From NCBI GenBank assembly GCA_023391105.1, contig JAEWBO010000033.1, forward strand, positions 1 to 64,000: a stretch of 64,000 nucleotides of DNA. The letters run 5' to 3'. Position numbers and translations under genes: made by a program. The DNA comes from Bacillota bacterium. GTDB lineage: Bacteria > Bacillota > Clostridia > Christensenellales > SZUA-584. Positions 8,775 through 17,616 of the stretch are shown piece after piece; position 1 is the first letter of the stretch, and each line of letters opens with the position of its first letter. The notes below the pieces were generated by a model, which was not told the origin of the DNA, ran no database searches, and was given only the letters and a program-made list of their open reading frames with translations.

Positions 8775-9938
8775 TTATAGTTGGCAGTTGATTCCGTCGG
8801 ATATCGCTTTGCTTTGCTTATTTTTATACATCAGTTCATCGATCTTGGCAAATACGTCTTTGGCACTGAGGCCGCGGACATTTGTGAAAAGCTTGAAACC
8901 AATGCTAAAGCTCAGTTCATACGGCAGATTGTTTTCAATATTGTAGCGGCGCACATTTTCCTGCAAGCGCTTGATCACGCGATCAGGCGTTTGCGCACCG
9001 CACCGGTCCAAAACGATCATAAATTCGTCACCGCCGTATCGGGCCACGAAATCGCCACGGCGCACGCTTTTCTTGAGCAGCGCCGACGCACTGATGAGCG
9101 CTTTATCGCCTTGCACATGACCATATGTGTCATTTATGGATTTGAAGTGGTCAATATCCAGCATCAGCGCCGCAAAGCACCCGCTATTCTCCGTGCCCTG
9201 TGCGTTTTTATACACCGAAAGCAGGTCTTCCACATAAGCATCGAGATACTTTCTGTTATGCAACCCCGTCAGATGATCCAAATTCATCTTTTCATTCAGG
9301 GAAAACAGCTGAAGCAACAGAAGACCGACAGCCACAGCTGGACAAACGACCGACTCTTCAAATTTTAAAAACAGCTTCAAAATGCCCACCGCCGATACGG
9401 CAAGCAATATCAGCAGATACGAATAGTACTCTTGGTGTTCTAAAGTTTTTCTGCTTCGATACAGCAGTACAAAAGAATACACGATGTAGAAGCCCGCCGC
9501 CGCACTCATCACATGAAAATATGGTCCCTGCTCATATATATTCCCATTCTTAAACGCAAAAACCATACCATTTGAAAAATTAAGAACCAATAGCACAGCA
9601 AAAACAAGCAGTGGAACACTCATCACAACAAAACCGCGGCTCTTTATTCTGTGCCCGCTGCGATAGGTGCAAAAGAAAGCCCATAGCTCGCAGAACAACA
9701 CACCAAGCAACAATAATAAAGCCTGCAAAAGACCGAGCACCGTTTGAACGGCTTCGCCTTGCAGCCTCATCGCAATCATCATAGCCGATTTAATGATGAG
9801 CAGCAGCATGTCTAAAACAATCAGAGACCGGAACAGGCGTTGACGCGCCAGTTTTTCTCCGCCATTTTTGACATTGTTGAATAAAACCACAGCCAGGATT
9901 AAAAGCGATATGATATTAATATCATATTGCACAAACAT
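8775..9938 (-). CDS. Membrane-bound diguanylate cyclase (GGDEF)
   Basis: A 387-residue protein that should make cyclic di-GMP from two GTP. About seven hydrophobic helices fill residues 1-215. The GGDEF domain follows, with an intact active site (RYGGDEFMIV, near residue 302) and an RRGD inhibitory-site motif (RxxD) exactly five residues upstream, which predicts product feedback. The N-terminal membrane region is an unassigned sensor; no periplasmic loop of note is seen. It is probably co-transcribed with fhs. A weak GGGG ribosome site precedes the ATG. Confidence 0.9.
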   Translation of the reverse strand: MFVQYDINIISLLILAVVLFNNVKNGGEKLARQRLFRSLIVLDMLLLIIKSAMMIAMRLQGEAVQTVLGLLQALLLLLGVLFCELWAFFCTYRSGHRIKSRGFVVMSVPLLVFAVLLVLNFSNGMVFAFKNGNIYEQGPYFHVMSAAAGFYIVYSFVLLYRSRKTLEHQEYYSYLLILLAVSAVGILKLFLKFEESVVCPAVAVGLLLLQLFSLNEKMNLDHLTGLHNRKYLDAYVEDLLSVYKNAQGTENSGCFAALMLDIDHFKSINDTYGHVQGDKALISASALLKKSVRRGDFVARYGGDEFMIVLDRCGAQTPDRVIKRLQENVRRYNIENNLPYELSFSIGFKLFTNVRGLSAKDVFAKIDELMYKNKQSKAISDGINCQL

Positions 9939-9971
9939 GGCTTAACCCCATTTATTATTCAAACCGATTTT

Positions 9972-10000
9972 ATTATATATGTGTTAACTTCATAATACAA
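9972..10000 (-). promoter_or_regulatory. Promoter for the diguanylate cyclase-fhs transcript
   Basis: Reading on the minus strand: TTGTAT (10000-9995), 17 bp, TATAAT (9977-9972). It lies back to back with the DeoR-family gene promoter, about 30 bp away. Confidence 0.55.
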
Positions 10001-10030
10001 TAAGTTTTACAAAAACGGCAGACTCTCTTG

Positions 10031-10059
10031 TTGACACAATATGTTTACAACTATATAAT
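10031..10059 (+). promoter_or_regulatory. Perfect consensus promoter for the DeoR-family gene
   Basis: TTGACA (10031-10036), 17 bp spacer, TATAAT (10054-10059): an exact match to the housekeeping consensus. Such a strong promoter usually implies repression, plausibly by the DeoR-family product itself. Confidence 0.85.
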
Positions 10060-10116
10060 TGTTATTGGTTGGTCTTTGTTGGTTTCTGTTTGGATTATTC
10101 TGCAAGGAGAAGGTTG

Positions 10117-10878
10117 ATGAGTGATTATTTGACACAAGAAAGGCGCGATTTCATTGAACGAAAGCTGAGTGTCGAAGGAAGCGTTAAAGCGTCCGAGCTC
10201 GCAGAGCTTTTTGCGGTCACTTCCGAAACCATTCGCAAGGATTTTGTTTATCTTGAACGCAAAGGCGTCGCGAAAAAGACATATGGCGGAGCTGTTTCTT
10301 CAAGCACAATGTATGAGCCCAGCTTCAAAGAAAAATCCGTCACGAATCTTGATGAAAAAACACGCATCGCATCAAAAGCCCTTGATCGCATTGAAAACGG
10401 CATGTCGCTGATACTCGACGGCGGCTCCACGGTGTTTTCACTCGCGCGTGCACTCGCGATAAAAAAGGATCTCACTGTATTTACCAACGGGTTAAAAGCC
10501 GCGCAGATACTTGATGAATTTGGCATCACGACATATCTGCTTGGCGGCATGATTCGCCACAACAGCAATTCCATCGTGGGCAGCTGGGCGATGCGCAGCC
10601 TTGCAGAGATTCGCGTGGATATGGCCATACTAGGAACAAGCGGCTTTTTTGACCGCCCCGGCCCGTGCGTGGAAAACTTCTTTGAAGCCGATTTAAAACG
10701 TGCGATGATCCAAGCAGGCAACCGCGTTGTGGTGCTGGGTGACGCAAGCAAATCCACCACGCAGGCTGTTATCGAATTTGCAAAATGGCAGCAGATAGAT
10801 GAGTTTATCACAGACAGCCGCATAGACGGCGATTTGCTTGCAACAATACGGCAAAGCACCGCTGTCACCGTTGTCTAA
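10117..10878 (+). CDS. DeoR-family transcriptional regulator
   Basis: A 253-residue regulator of the DeoR/GlpR type. The N-terminal winged helix-turn-helix covers about residues 5-58 (KASELAELFAVTSETIRKDF, then the ERKGVAKKTYGGAV wing). The C-terminal DeoR sensor domain, which binds phosphorylated sugars, carries DGGSTVFSLARAL and VLGDASKS motifs. The ATG at 10117 follows AAGGAGAAGG closely; the longer frame to 10069 would overlap the promoter. The next gene, 30 bp on, is a SorE-like dehydrogenase, the likely target. Confidence 0.92.
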   Translation: MSDYLTQERRDFIERKLSVEGSVKASELAELFAVTSETIRKDFVYLERKGVAKKTYGGAVSSSTMYEPSFKEKSVTNLDEKTRIASKALDRIENGMSLILDGGSTVFSLARALAIKKDLTVFTNGLKAAQILDEFGITTYLLGGMIRHNSNSIVGSWAMRSLAEIRVDMAILGTSGFFDRPGPCVENFFEADLKRAMIQAGNRVVVLGDASKSTTQAVIEFAKWQQIDEFITDSRIDGDLLATIRQSTAVTVV

Positions 10879-10908
10879 AGAGAATAGCAACAATTATTGG
10901 AGGATATC

Positions 10909-12165
10909 ATGATAACAAAAGCAGTCAGAATCTATGGTGTCGAGGATCTTCGGTTGGAGACTTTTGAGCTTCCTCCAATTAACGAGGATGAAATACTGGC
11001 AAAGGTTGTATCGGACAGTCTCTGCATGTCGTCATTTAAAGCAGCCGAACTGGGCTCCGCACACAAACGCATTCCCAACGATGTGGCACAGAATCCCACA
11101 ATTCTGGGGCATGAGTTCTGCGGTGAGATCATTGAAGTGGGTGCAAAATGGCAGGATCAATTTGCGCCGGGTGATAAGTTTTCCATTCAGCCTGCGCTTA
11201 ACTACAAAGGCTCGCAGGACGCGCCCGGTTATTCGTTCCGCTATATAGGCGGCGATGCCACATATGTCGTGATTCCAGCTGAGGTGATGATTCAGGGATG
11301 CCTGCTTAAATACGATTCCGACGCGTTCTTTTACGGCTCACTTGCAGAGCCTATGAGCTGCATCGTCGGCACCTTCCACGCGTTTTATCACATACGCCTT
11401 GGCGAATATGTGCATGATATGGGCATCGTGGAAGGCGGTAATATGGCGATACTCGCGGGCGTGGGTCCTATGGGTCTTGGGGCAATCGACTATGCGCTGC
11501 ATTGCGACCGCCGTCCGAAGCTGTTGGTCGTCACGGATATAGACGACACGCGTTTGGCGCGCGCAAAAGGTATCTATACGGTAGAAGAAGCGGCGCGTAT
11601 GGGCGTGGAGCTGCATTATATCAACACCAAGGATCCCGCTAAATTTAATGAGCTCATGGCACTCACGGATGGCAAAGGCTATAACGACGTGCTCGTGATG
11701 GCGCCTGTTGTGCCCGTCATCGAAATGGGAGACAGGCTGCTTTGTTTTGACGGCTGTCTTAATTTCTTTGCGGGTCCTACAGATGCGTCATTCTCCGCAA
11801 AGTTCAATTTCTACAATGTCCACTATTCGTACACACATGTGGTGGGTACGTCCGGCGGCAACACGGACGATATGCGCGAATCTCTTGATCTGATGGCGCG
11901 CGGCCATATCAATCCCGCATCAATGATCACACATGTGGGCGGGTTGGATGCCGTTATCGATGCCACGCTCAATCTGCCAAACATACCCGGCGGTAAAAAG
12001 CTCATTTATACGCATATATCCATGCCGCTTACCGCCATTGATGATTTTGAAAAGAGCGACGATCCTGTTTTACAGGAGCTTGCTAATATCACGAATAATG
12101 CCGGCGGATTCTGGTGTGCAGAGGCCGAAGCGTATTTGCTCATACACGGAAAGCCCATTGAATAA
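10909..12165 (+). CDS. Zinc-type alcohol dehydrogenase, similar to L-sorbose-1-phosphate reductase (SorE)
   Basis: A 418-residue medium-chain dehydrogenase. It resembles SorE-type L-sorbose-1-phosphate reductases along its length: KAVRIYGxxDLRLETFELP, a catalytic-zinc region with SLCMSS and GHEFCGE, and the NAD(P)-binding segment GVGPMGLGAIDYAL. The usual four-cysteine structural zinc cluster is not evident. The ATG at 10909 follows TTGGAGG. It is presumably controlled by the DeoR regulator 30 bp upstream. No PTS or other sugar transporter lies nearby, so the substrate cannot be fixed; a sugar or sugar-phosphate oxidoreduction is the best inference. Confidence 0.85.
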   Translation: MITKAVRIYGVEDLRLETFELPPINEDEILAKVVSDSLCMSSFKAAELGSAHKRIPNDVAQNPTILGHEFCGEIIEVGAKWQDQFAPGDKFSIQPALNYKGSQDAPGYSFRYIGGDATYVVIPAEVMIQGCLLKYDSDAFFYGSLAEPMSCIVGTFHAFYHIRLGEYVHDMGIVEGGNMAILAGVGPMGLGAIDYALHCDRRPKLLVVTDIDDTRLARAKGIYTVEEAARMGVELHYINTKDPAKFNELMALTDGKGYNDVLVMAPVVPVIEMGDRLLCFDGCLNFFAGPTDASFSAKFNFYNVHYSYTHVVGTSGGNTDDMRESLDLMARGHINPASMITHVGGLDAVIDATLNLPNIPGGKKLIYTHISMPLTAIDDFEKSDDPVLQELANITNNAGGFWCAEAEAYLLIHGKPIE

Positions 12166-12173
12166 CGAAAATA

Positions 12174-12217
12174 TAGTCAAAGGTGGCGCTGTCTGGTATA
12201 ATGAACTAGACAGCGCT
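12174..12217 (+). promoter_or_regulatory. Promoter of the PgsA-like gene with an inverted repeat around its -10 box
   Basis: TAGTCA (12174-12179), 17 bp, TATAAT (12197-12202). GCGCTGTCT at 12186-12194 and AGACAGCGC at 12208-12216 form a perfect 9 bp inverted repeat centred on the -10 box. As DNA it could be an operator. As RNA from upstream transcription it would fold into a hairpin followed by a weakly T-rich tract, and could end the dehydrogenase transcript. Confidence 0.55.
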
Positions 12218-12256
12218 AATTTATTTGCGCTTATTTTACCTGGGGGAGTGGTGGCT

Positions 12257-12799
12257 TTGCAAAGAATACCCTTAAATATACCTAATATTATTACACTGTT
12301 TCGGTTTGCTTTGGTGCCGGTTTCCACAATACTGATTTATTTTGATGAAATGGTGCCGGCGCTTATTGCTTACATCGTCGCTTGTGCCACAGATCTTCTG
12401 GACGGCTATATCGCGCGCAAGCAGCATCTTGTGACACAAGCGGGCACGCTGCTTGATCCACTGGCGGACAAGCTGATGTCTGTGTTCGCAGTGATTGCTT
12501 TTACCGTGACGGGCGTCTTGCCCTGGTATGTGCTCGTGGTGATTATCATCAAAGAGCTGCTCATGATCTGCGGCGGCATTTATCTTTACTTTAAGGATAT
12601 CATCGCGCCCGCAAATACATTCGGCAAAATCGCGGCATTCATATTCAATACCTCCGTCGCTTTTACATTCCTGCACAAGCTTGTGGCGCCGTGGCATGTG
12701 TATTTCATATGCTTCGCACTTGCGTTCACGCTTGCTTCACTGGGACAGTACGCCTATTTCAATATGTATAAGAAGCTAGAGGAAAAGAACGTGAGCTGA
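12257..12799 (+). CDS. pgsA: CDP-alcohol phosphatidyltransferase, probably phosphatidylglycerophosphate synthase
   Basis: Transfers a phosphatidyl group from CDP-diacylglycerol to glycerol-3-phosphate, the committed step to phosphatidylglycerol. The 180-residue membrane protein contains the full CDP-OH signature DGYIARKQHLVTQAGTLLDPLADK (D-G-x2-A-R-x8-G-x3-D-x3-D, about residues 42-67) and several hydrophobic helices. A TTG start at 12257 is preferred because GGGGGAG lies 8 bases upstream; the GTG at 12251 is too close. PgsA is the likely member given the length and the N-terminus (PNIITLFR), but another head group cannot be excluded. Confidence 0.88.
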   Translation: MQRIPLNIPNIITLFRFALVPVSTILIYFDEMVPALIAYIVACATDLLDGYIARKQHLVTQAGTLLDPLADKLMSVFAVIAFTVTGVLPWYVLVVIIIKELLMICGGIYLYFKDIIAPANTFGKIAAFIFNTSVAFTFLHKLVAPWHVYFICFALAFTLASLGQYAYFNMYKKLEEKNVS

Positions 12800-12828
12800 C
12801 AAAAGAAATTGCATGATCGAAAGAAACG

Positions 12829-12865
12829 AAAAAGAGCTTGGACATATGAACTGCCAAGCTCTTTT
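12829..12865. terminator. Bidirectional terminator
   Basis: AAAAAGAGCTTGG and CCAAGCTCTTTT pair perfectly over at least 12 bp with A and T runs outside. It serves the pgsA-like gene on the plus strand and the propeller-protein gene on the minus strand, which converge here. Confidence 0.9.
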
Positions 12866-12881
12866 ATAATGCAATTTTCGC

Positions 12882-14111
12882 TTACGGCACCTGCGCATAG
12901 AATACAATATTTGCACCTGAGAGATCAGCGATGTCATACCAAGCCACATTCTTCCCGCATACGCTTGAAAGCAGCACACGTGAGCTGTCAGTCGTCAGAC
13001 GCCCCGAGCTCTGATCCGCAAAGTAGTAAATATATACGGCCTCATCCTTGGTATAAGCCACAAACCCATCACCCACAGAATAGTTGACGATGTTTTCTGC
13101 GATAACAGACGGTGCGGAATACGTATCGCCTTCCTTGGAGCATAGATACAGCTTGTTGCTGTCAGCATAAGTATCGATAAACACGATATTGTCTCCGCTG
13201 ATCATTGGGTCTAGCACGCTGACACCGGGCCGGAATAAAATCTTGTTCGCGTCACCATTTTGGGCAAGCGGCATGACGACAATCTCGGCCTCGGTCGAAG
13301 CGGAAGACCCTTCAAGCAGCTGGCTTTCACCGCTGGGCTGAACATAGACAATTCGATCATCAGACATGTATGGCGCGCTGAAAGAAAACGGGGTGTTCAC
13401 AAAAATCTCGACCTCCGCCGTCTCACGTGTTGGCAGGTGGTAAAGATACAATCTGTCGGTCCCTTTGCTGGTCTGTTGAAGCCACAGCGCATATTCACCC
13501 GACAAAGACACCTTGGGCTTGCCGTACAGATATTCGCGCATCACGAACGATTCACCCGCGGCGCGGTCGTAGCCGCAAACGGCACCGCCGTACTCATCCT
13601 TGCAGTCAAGATAAACGATGTATTTATCATTCATCTTTGGTTCGAACAGTGTGGCGTACTTTTTGGATATGCCCGGGGCATCAGCCGCCACCTGTGATTC
13701 CAGATTGTATATGGAAATCGTATCAATGACAGGCGCTGTCTCATTCTCCTTCCCCGTAGAGAATACGGCCTCCTGTCCAAATATATAAGGATCATTTATG
13801 GACTGATTGGCTACCGTGAGTTCCTTATCGAGATCCGACATGTCCGCTCTGGCCATTGGCGCAAGCGTGGGCTGGGGCGTGGGGGCAAGGGTTTCTGTTT
13901 CAACAGGCTTTGCGCCGCCGTCAAACAGCGGAACAAGAACAAATATGACGAGCACAGCAAGCGCCGCCACACCCAATACTAAACCGCCTATCTTGATCAT
14001 CGGGCCGAAGCTTGACACGCGGAAACGCGAAACGCGCCTTGGGCCGCGGCCTGAACGCATCCGCATATTGCGTCTTCTTCGCGTCCTCTTCAATCTGTCT
14101 ATAACTCCCAA
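12882..14111 (-). CDS. Membrane-anchored TolB/beta-propeller-like protein of unknown function
   Basis: A 409-residue protein: a very basic cytosolic N-terminus (RRRRNMRMRSGRGPRR), one membrane helix at about residues 41-62, a Pro/Thr linker (TLAPTPQPTLAP), then repeated strands with motifs such as KYIVYLDCKD, EYALWLQQTSKGTDRLYLYH, DNIVFIDTYADSNKLYLCS and GKNVAWYDIADL, as in a beta-propeller outside the membrane. The start is TTG at 14111 with GGAGG 8 bases before it; no better start exists. No catalytic residue is recognisable. It may be a sensor or scaffold of the envelope; this is inference. Confidence 0.75.
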   Translation of the reverse strand: MGVIDRLKRTRRRRNMRMRSGRGPRRVSRFRVSSFGPMIKIGGLVLGVAALAVLVIFVLVPLFDGGAKPVETETLAPTPQPTLAPMARADMSDLDKELTVANQSINDPYIFGQEAVFSTGKENETAPVIDTISIYNLESQVAADAPGISKKYATLFEPKMNDKYIVYLDCKDEYGGAVCGYDRAAGESFVMREYLYGKPKVSLSGEYALWLQQTSKGTDRLYLYHLPTRETAEVEIFVNTPFSFSAPYMSDDRIVYVQPSGESQLLEGSSASTEAEIVVMPLAQNGDANKILFRPGVSVLDPMISGDNIVFIDTYADSNKLYLCSKEGDTYSAPSVIAENIVNYSVGDGFVAYTKDEAVYIYYFADQSSGRLTTDSSRVLLSSVCGKNVAWYDIADLSGANIVFYAQVP

Positions 14112-14156
14112 TACTTATTCCTCCAAGCGGGTTTTTTCCTGTGTCATTTTACATCT

Positions 14157-14184
14157 ATTATAACAAATTAAACGTATTATTCAA
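14157..14184 (-). promoter_or_regulatory. Promoter for the propeller-protein gene
   Basis: Minus strand: TTGAAT (14184-14179), 16 bp, TATAAT (14162-14157). It overlaps the stop codon of the upstream hydrolase gene, so the propeller gene can be transcribed on its own. Confidence 0.55.
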
Positions 14185-15118
14185 CCACAGGCCACAATTC
14201 AAACGTCTGCGGCTTTTCGGGTTCGGTTAAGAACGAGAGTGTTTCTTTGTTAAAACGCTCCGGCTTTTCTTCATGAACCAAATGCGCACAGTTGCGGATG
14301 CGTACAAACCGTTTATGCTGCAGCGGCGTTGTAATAGATCGAATAACCTCGTCGTTATGCAGGCGGTCTTCCGTGCCCTGAAAAATAAGTGTCTGTTTCT
14401 TAATGCCCTTCATATTTGAGCGCACAAACGTATCATCGAAATGAAGCATACATCTGACAAAAGTTTCCCTTGTCTCTTTGTTTTTTAAAGGCTCGTAATA
14501 GCCGTCAAGCACCTCTTGAGTTAATTGTGTCGCGTCAAAATAGCATTCACTGAGCACACCTCGAGCCGTGGCTTCGCTGAAAATATGCCTAAAATATAAC
14601 GAACCGATCCGCGAGGTCAACAACTTTAGCGACATCGGATAATGCTCGTTTGGGCCGCCCGGCGAAACAAGCACCAGCCTGTCCACTTTTTTGGGACTCA
14701 TTGCGGTAAATTGGAGCGCGCTTAACGCTCCTGTGGAGAACCCGGCAATATGCGTTCTTTTAATGCCGAGCGCATCTAAAAAAGCACCGATGACCAATGC
14801 GTTTTCCTCAATGGTGTAATAGATGTTCAAATGTCCGCTGTAGCCATAGCCCACCATATCAGGAGCTATCACGCGGAATCCGTTTTCCGCAAAGAAGTCG
14901 ATATTCTTGCGCCATGTATAAAGAGACTGTCCCATGCCGTGCACAAGCAGCAGCGGGTGTCCTTCACCTTTTTCATAGTAATGAATTTTCGTTTCAAAGC
15001 GAAGCGTCTCCGGCCCCATCGCCGTTTCCGTGACGATATCGAAGGAGATATTCGCATAAGCGCCCATATATTCATTGTTTTCGAACATCTTTTGATTTTT
15101 GCGCCTGTATCTGCTCAT
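14177..15118 (-). CDS. Alpha/beta-fold hydrolase
   Basis: A 313-residue alpha/beta hydrolase. The oxyanion region is LLVHGMG, the nucleophile elbow is GFSTG (Ser near residue 127), the acid is probably the Asp of GTEDR, and the catalytic His lies in NCAHLVHEEKPE near the end. There is no signal peptide. The substrate is unknown; family relatives include esterases, haloperoxidase-like and C-C bond hydrolases. It has its own promoter and starts with ATG at 15118 after a GGGGG ribosome site. Confidence 0.9.
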   Translation of the reverse strand: MSRYRRKNQKMFENNEYMGAYANISFDIVTETAMGPETLRFETKIHYYEKGEGHPLLLVHGMGQSLYTWRKNIDFFAENGFRVIAPDMVGYGYSGHLNIYYTIEENALVIGAFLDALGIKRTHIAGFSTGALSALQFTAMSPKKVDRLVLVSPGGPNEHYPMSLKLLTSRIGSLYFRHIFSEATARGVLSECYFDATQLTQEVLDGYYEPLKNKETRETFVRCMLHFDDTFVRSNMKGIKKQTLIFQGTEDRLHNDEVIRSITTPLQHKRFVRIRNCAHLVHEEKPERFNKETLSFLTEPEKPQTFELWPVVE

Positions 15119-15142
15119 TTCATCGCCCCCATATTCAATTTC

Positions 15143-15171
15143 ATCATACTACGGCGTGCGCAATAATTCAA
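15143..15171 (-). promoter_or_regulatory. Promoter for the alpha/beta hydrolase gene
   Basis: Minus strand: TTGAAT (15171-15166), 17 bp, TATGAT (15148-15143), about 25 bases before the start codon. Confidence 0.65.
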
Positions 15172-15205
15172 GTATGCTTGTCATTGATATGTAACTTATG
15201 TTACA

Positions 15206-16600
15206 TTATGTTAACAAATTCGCCGCGATCGTTTTTGCCCGGCGTTTGAGTAATTCTGTATTGTTCTGAGCAGGATTTAACACGCATTCCTTGTGCAGCT
15301 GTTCAAGAATGCGCCCGATCACGGGTGACGGCTGTATGCCCAACTGCTCTGCGATATCTTTACCGGTGATGGCAAGCTCCTGCACGCGCCACGGCACTTG
15401 TTCTTGTATCATTCGGTTAAGCTCATTCTCCCAATTGTCAGCCGACGCAACTGCGGACACCGATCTGCCGGAGCCCATCACGTCTGCTCGTCGCAGCGCA
15501 ATCAGCCTTTCAAATGCCTTGCGACCCAACAGCACCGCGCGTTTTCGAATTGTTTTGGGCTTAGCCTTGGCCTCAAGGTCAAACATATGATTGCGAATCA
15601 GCGGCAGCACCGCCGCCTTCGTCTTGTTGTCCATCTTCAGCGCGTTCATCTCATCACGCGCAAGCACTTCACCAATCGTCTCGTGCCCGTACATTTTTCC
15701 GTTGCGCTTCAGCGCTTCCGGCTTGCCGATATCATGAAGCAGCGCTGCTAGACGCAGCTCCCATACGGGCGGCGCCGCCGCACAAGCATGCAGACAATGC
15801 CCGAGAACGTCATATTCGTGATACAATGGTGATTGTGCCACGCCGTTTCCTTCCCACAGCCCCGGCAATATATATTTCAGCGCGCCAGTTTGGCGAAGCA
15901 GCGTCAGCCCATGAAGGGGCCCGCCTTTGGTCACCGATGCATATTTTGTATCCGACATGAGTATTTTTTTGAGCTCAATGTGTTTGCGCTCCGCTGAGAT
16001 ATCCGCGAGCAGCATCGCATGCGTACTTGCCGTATCCAGCAGCTCCGGCGTCACATCGAACCCAAGCTCCGCGGCGAACCGGGCCATGCGCATAATGCGA
16101 AGGCCGTCGTCACGTATTGTGATTTCCGGCTGCTCCGCCGCCGCATGCAGGACTTCGTTCTTGGCATCGGCAAGCCCCCTGCCCGTGGGGTCAAAAATCT
16201 CGCCGGTTTTCATATTCATATACAGAGCGTTGACAGAAAAGTCGCGCCGCTGTGCATCCTCTTTCATATCCGCCGTAAACTCGACCCGATAGGGGCGGTG
16301 GTCACCGCCGGGGGGATAAAAATCTCGCCGCCATGTCGTGTGCTCAAACGCTTCCCATCCATCGTCCGTTTTAAGCCGCAGCTCCACGGTGCCCAGCGGC
16401 AGTGCCTTTTCAATCACTGTGAGACCCGCATCACGCGCAATGCTCACTGCTTCTTCAGGCGGCACGCACGAGCAGACGTCAAAATCGCCCCCGGGGAGAT
16501 CAAGAACGAAATTCCGCACATATCCGCCCACAAGGAACAGCGTGTATCCGTGAGCGGCAAATATGTCTGACAGCGCTGTTAGGCTCTTGGGTATATTCAT
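15206..16600 (-). CDS. cca: CCA-adding tRNA nucleotidyltransferase with HD domain
   Basis: Adds or repairs the 3' CCA end of tRNAs. The 464-residue protein has the class II head domain with LVGGYVRN and the metal-binding DFD (residues 39-41), the EDAQRRDFSVNAL flexible-loop region, the RFAAELGF neck and an HD phosphohydrolase domain with LLHDIGKPE and HE. The HD domain suggests 2'3'-cyclic phosphodiesterase or phosphatase activity in addition. Its ATG overlaps the stop of dapF as TAATG, so translation is probably coupled. Confidence 0.95.
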   Translation of the reverse strand: MNIPKSLTALSDIFAAHGYTLFLVGGYVRNFVLDLPGGDFDVCSCVPPEEAVSIARDAGLTVIEKALPLGTVELRLKTDDGWEAFEHTTWRRDFYPPGGDHRPYRVEFTADMKEDAQRRDFSVNALYMNMKTGEIFDPTGRGLADAKNEVLHAAAEQPEITIRDDGLRIMRMARFAAELGFDVTPELLDTASTHAMLLADISAERKHIELKKILMSDTKYASVTKGGPLHGLTLLRQTGALKYILPGLWEGNGVAQSPLYHEYDVLGHCLHACAAAPPVWELRLAALLHDIGKPEALKRNGKMYGHETIGEVLARDEMNALKMDNKTKAAVLPLIRNHMFDLEAKAKPKTIRKRAVLLGRKAFERLIALRRADVMGSGRSVSAVASADNWENELNRMIQEQVPWRVQELAITGKDIAEQLGIQPSPVIGRILEQLHKECVLNPAQNNTELLKRRAKTIAANLLT

Positions 16601-17460
16601 TACGGGATTTCCAAGCAGCAGGATTGTTTGGTGTGTGGTTCGCTCAGCGTGGCCGTATAAACTTCTTCTGCAGGACCCGTCATTATCACGCGGTCATCAT
16701 CACAGTATTCGATGAAAAGACAGCCCGTCGCCAGATGTACTGTTGCTTTGCGGCCAATAAGCCCCTTTCTATACATTGCCACGACGCTTGCGCACGACCC
16801 CGTACCGCAGGCAAGCGTAAAACCCGCGCCGCGTTCCCAAGTGAGCACGCGGATATTCTTTTCGTCTGTCACCTGCACGAAGTTTACATTTGTTTTTTTG
16901 GGGAAAATGGGATGCCTTTCTATGGCAGGGCCAAGCGCCGTCGTATCCAGCGCATCAATATTCTCGGTCAGCACCATCGTATGCGGCACACCCATAAGCA
17001 ATGAGGACACAGTCACATTCTGCCCGGCCGCTTCAATGACGACGTCCAACCCGCTGCCTTCACCGTACATCGGAATGCTTTCGCGCTCAAACAAAGGCTT
17101 GCCCATATCGACGCTCACCTCTGTGACCTTTGAGTTCTTTATTATAAGACGCGGCCTCATGATGCCCGCAAGCGTTTCCACCGTCATATCATCTTTCGTC
17201 ACAATACCGCGCTCATACACGTATTTCGCAAAGCAGCGTATGCCGTTGCCGCACATCTCCGCTTCGCTGCCATCCGCGTTAATGATGCGCATGCGAATAT
17301 CCGCGTAAAGAGACGGCAGCACGACCAGGATACCGTCCGCACCCACACTTAGCCTGCGGCAGCACAGTTTTTCCGCGAGCGCATTCCAATCAGTAACCGT
17401 GCCGTCATCTTCAAATATCAAAAAATCGTTTCCTAGTCCGTGCATTTTTGTGAATTCCAT
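16600..17460 (-). CDS. dapF: Diaminopimelate epimerase
   Basis: Converts LL- to meso-diaminopimelate for lysine and peptidoglycan synthesis, which implies a meso-DAP cell wall or at least the DAP route to lysine. The 286-residue protein opens FTKMHGLGNDF and carries both catalytic cysteines, one in EMCGNGIRC (Cys70) and one in ACGTGSCA. The start ATG follows GGAGGCG. It is the first gene of a dapF-cca pair with a one-base stop/start overlap. Confidence 0.96.
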   Translation of the reverse strand: MEFTKMHGLGNDFLIFEDDGTVTDWNALAEKLCCRRLSVGADGILVVLPSLYADIRMRIINADGSEAEMCGNGIRCFAKYVYERGIVTKDDMTVETLAGIMRPRLIIKNSKVTEVSVDMGKPLFERESIPMYGEGSGLDVVIEAAGQNVTVSSLLMGVPHTMVLTENIDALDTTALGPAIERHPIFPKKTNVNFVQVTDEKNIRVLTWERGAGFTLACGTGSCASVVAMYRKGLIGRKATVHLATGCLFIEYCDDDRVIMTGPAEEVYTATLSEPHTKQSCCLEIP

Positions 17461-17501
17461 ATACGCCTCCGATGGTTTGAGAGAAAGTATTTTCCTTGTA
17501 T

Positions 17502-17530
17502 ATTATACTTATACAAGTCCATACCTGCAA
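17502..17530 (-). promoter_or_regulatory. Promoter for dapF-cca
   Basis: Minus strand: TTGCAG (17530-17525), 17 bp, TATAAT (17507-17502). The -10 sits in a TATA-rich, nearly palindromic stretch between dapF and the divergent acetyltransferase gene. Confidence 0.6.
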
Positions 17531-17616
17531 CAAGCCGACAAAAATCGTATGCGGCGCCTATTTCAGACTGTCACAAATTATGCTATGATGTTGCTATCAT
17601 TTTGGGAGAATTAAAC

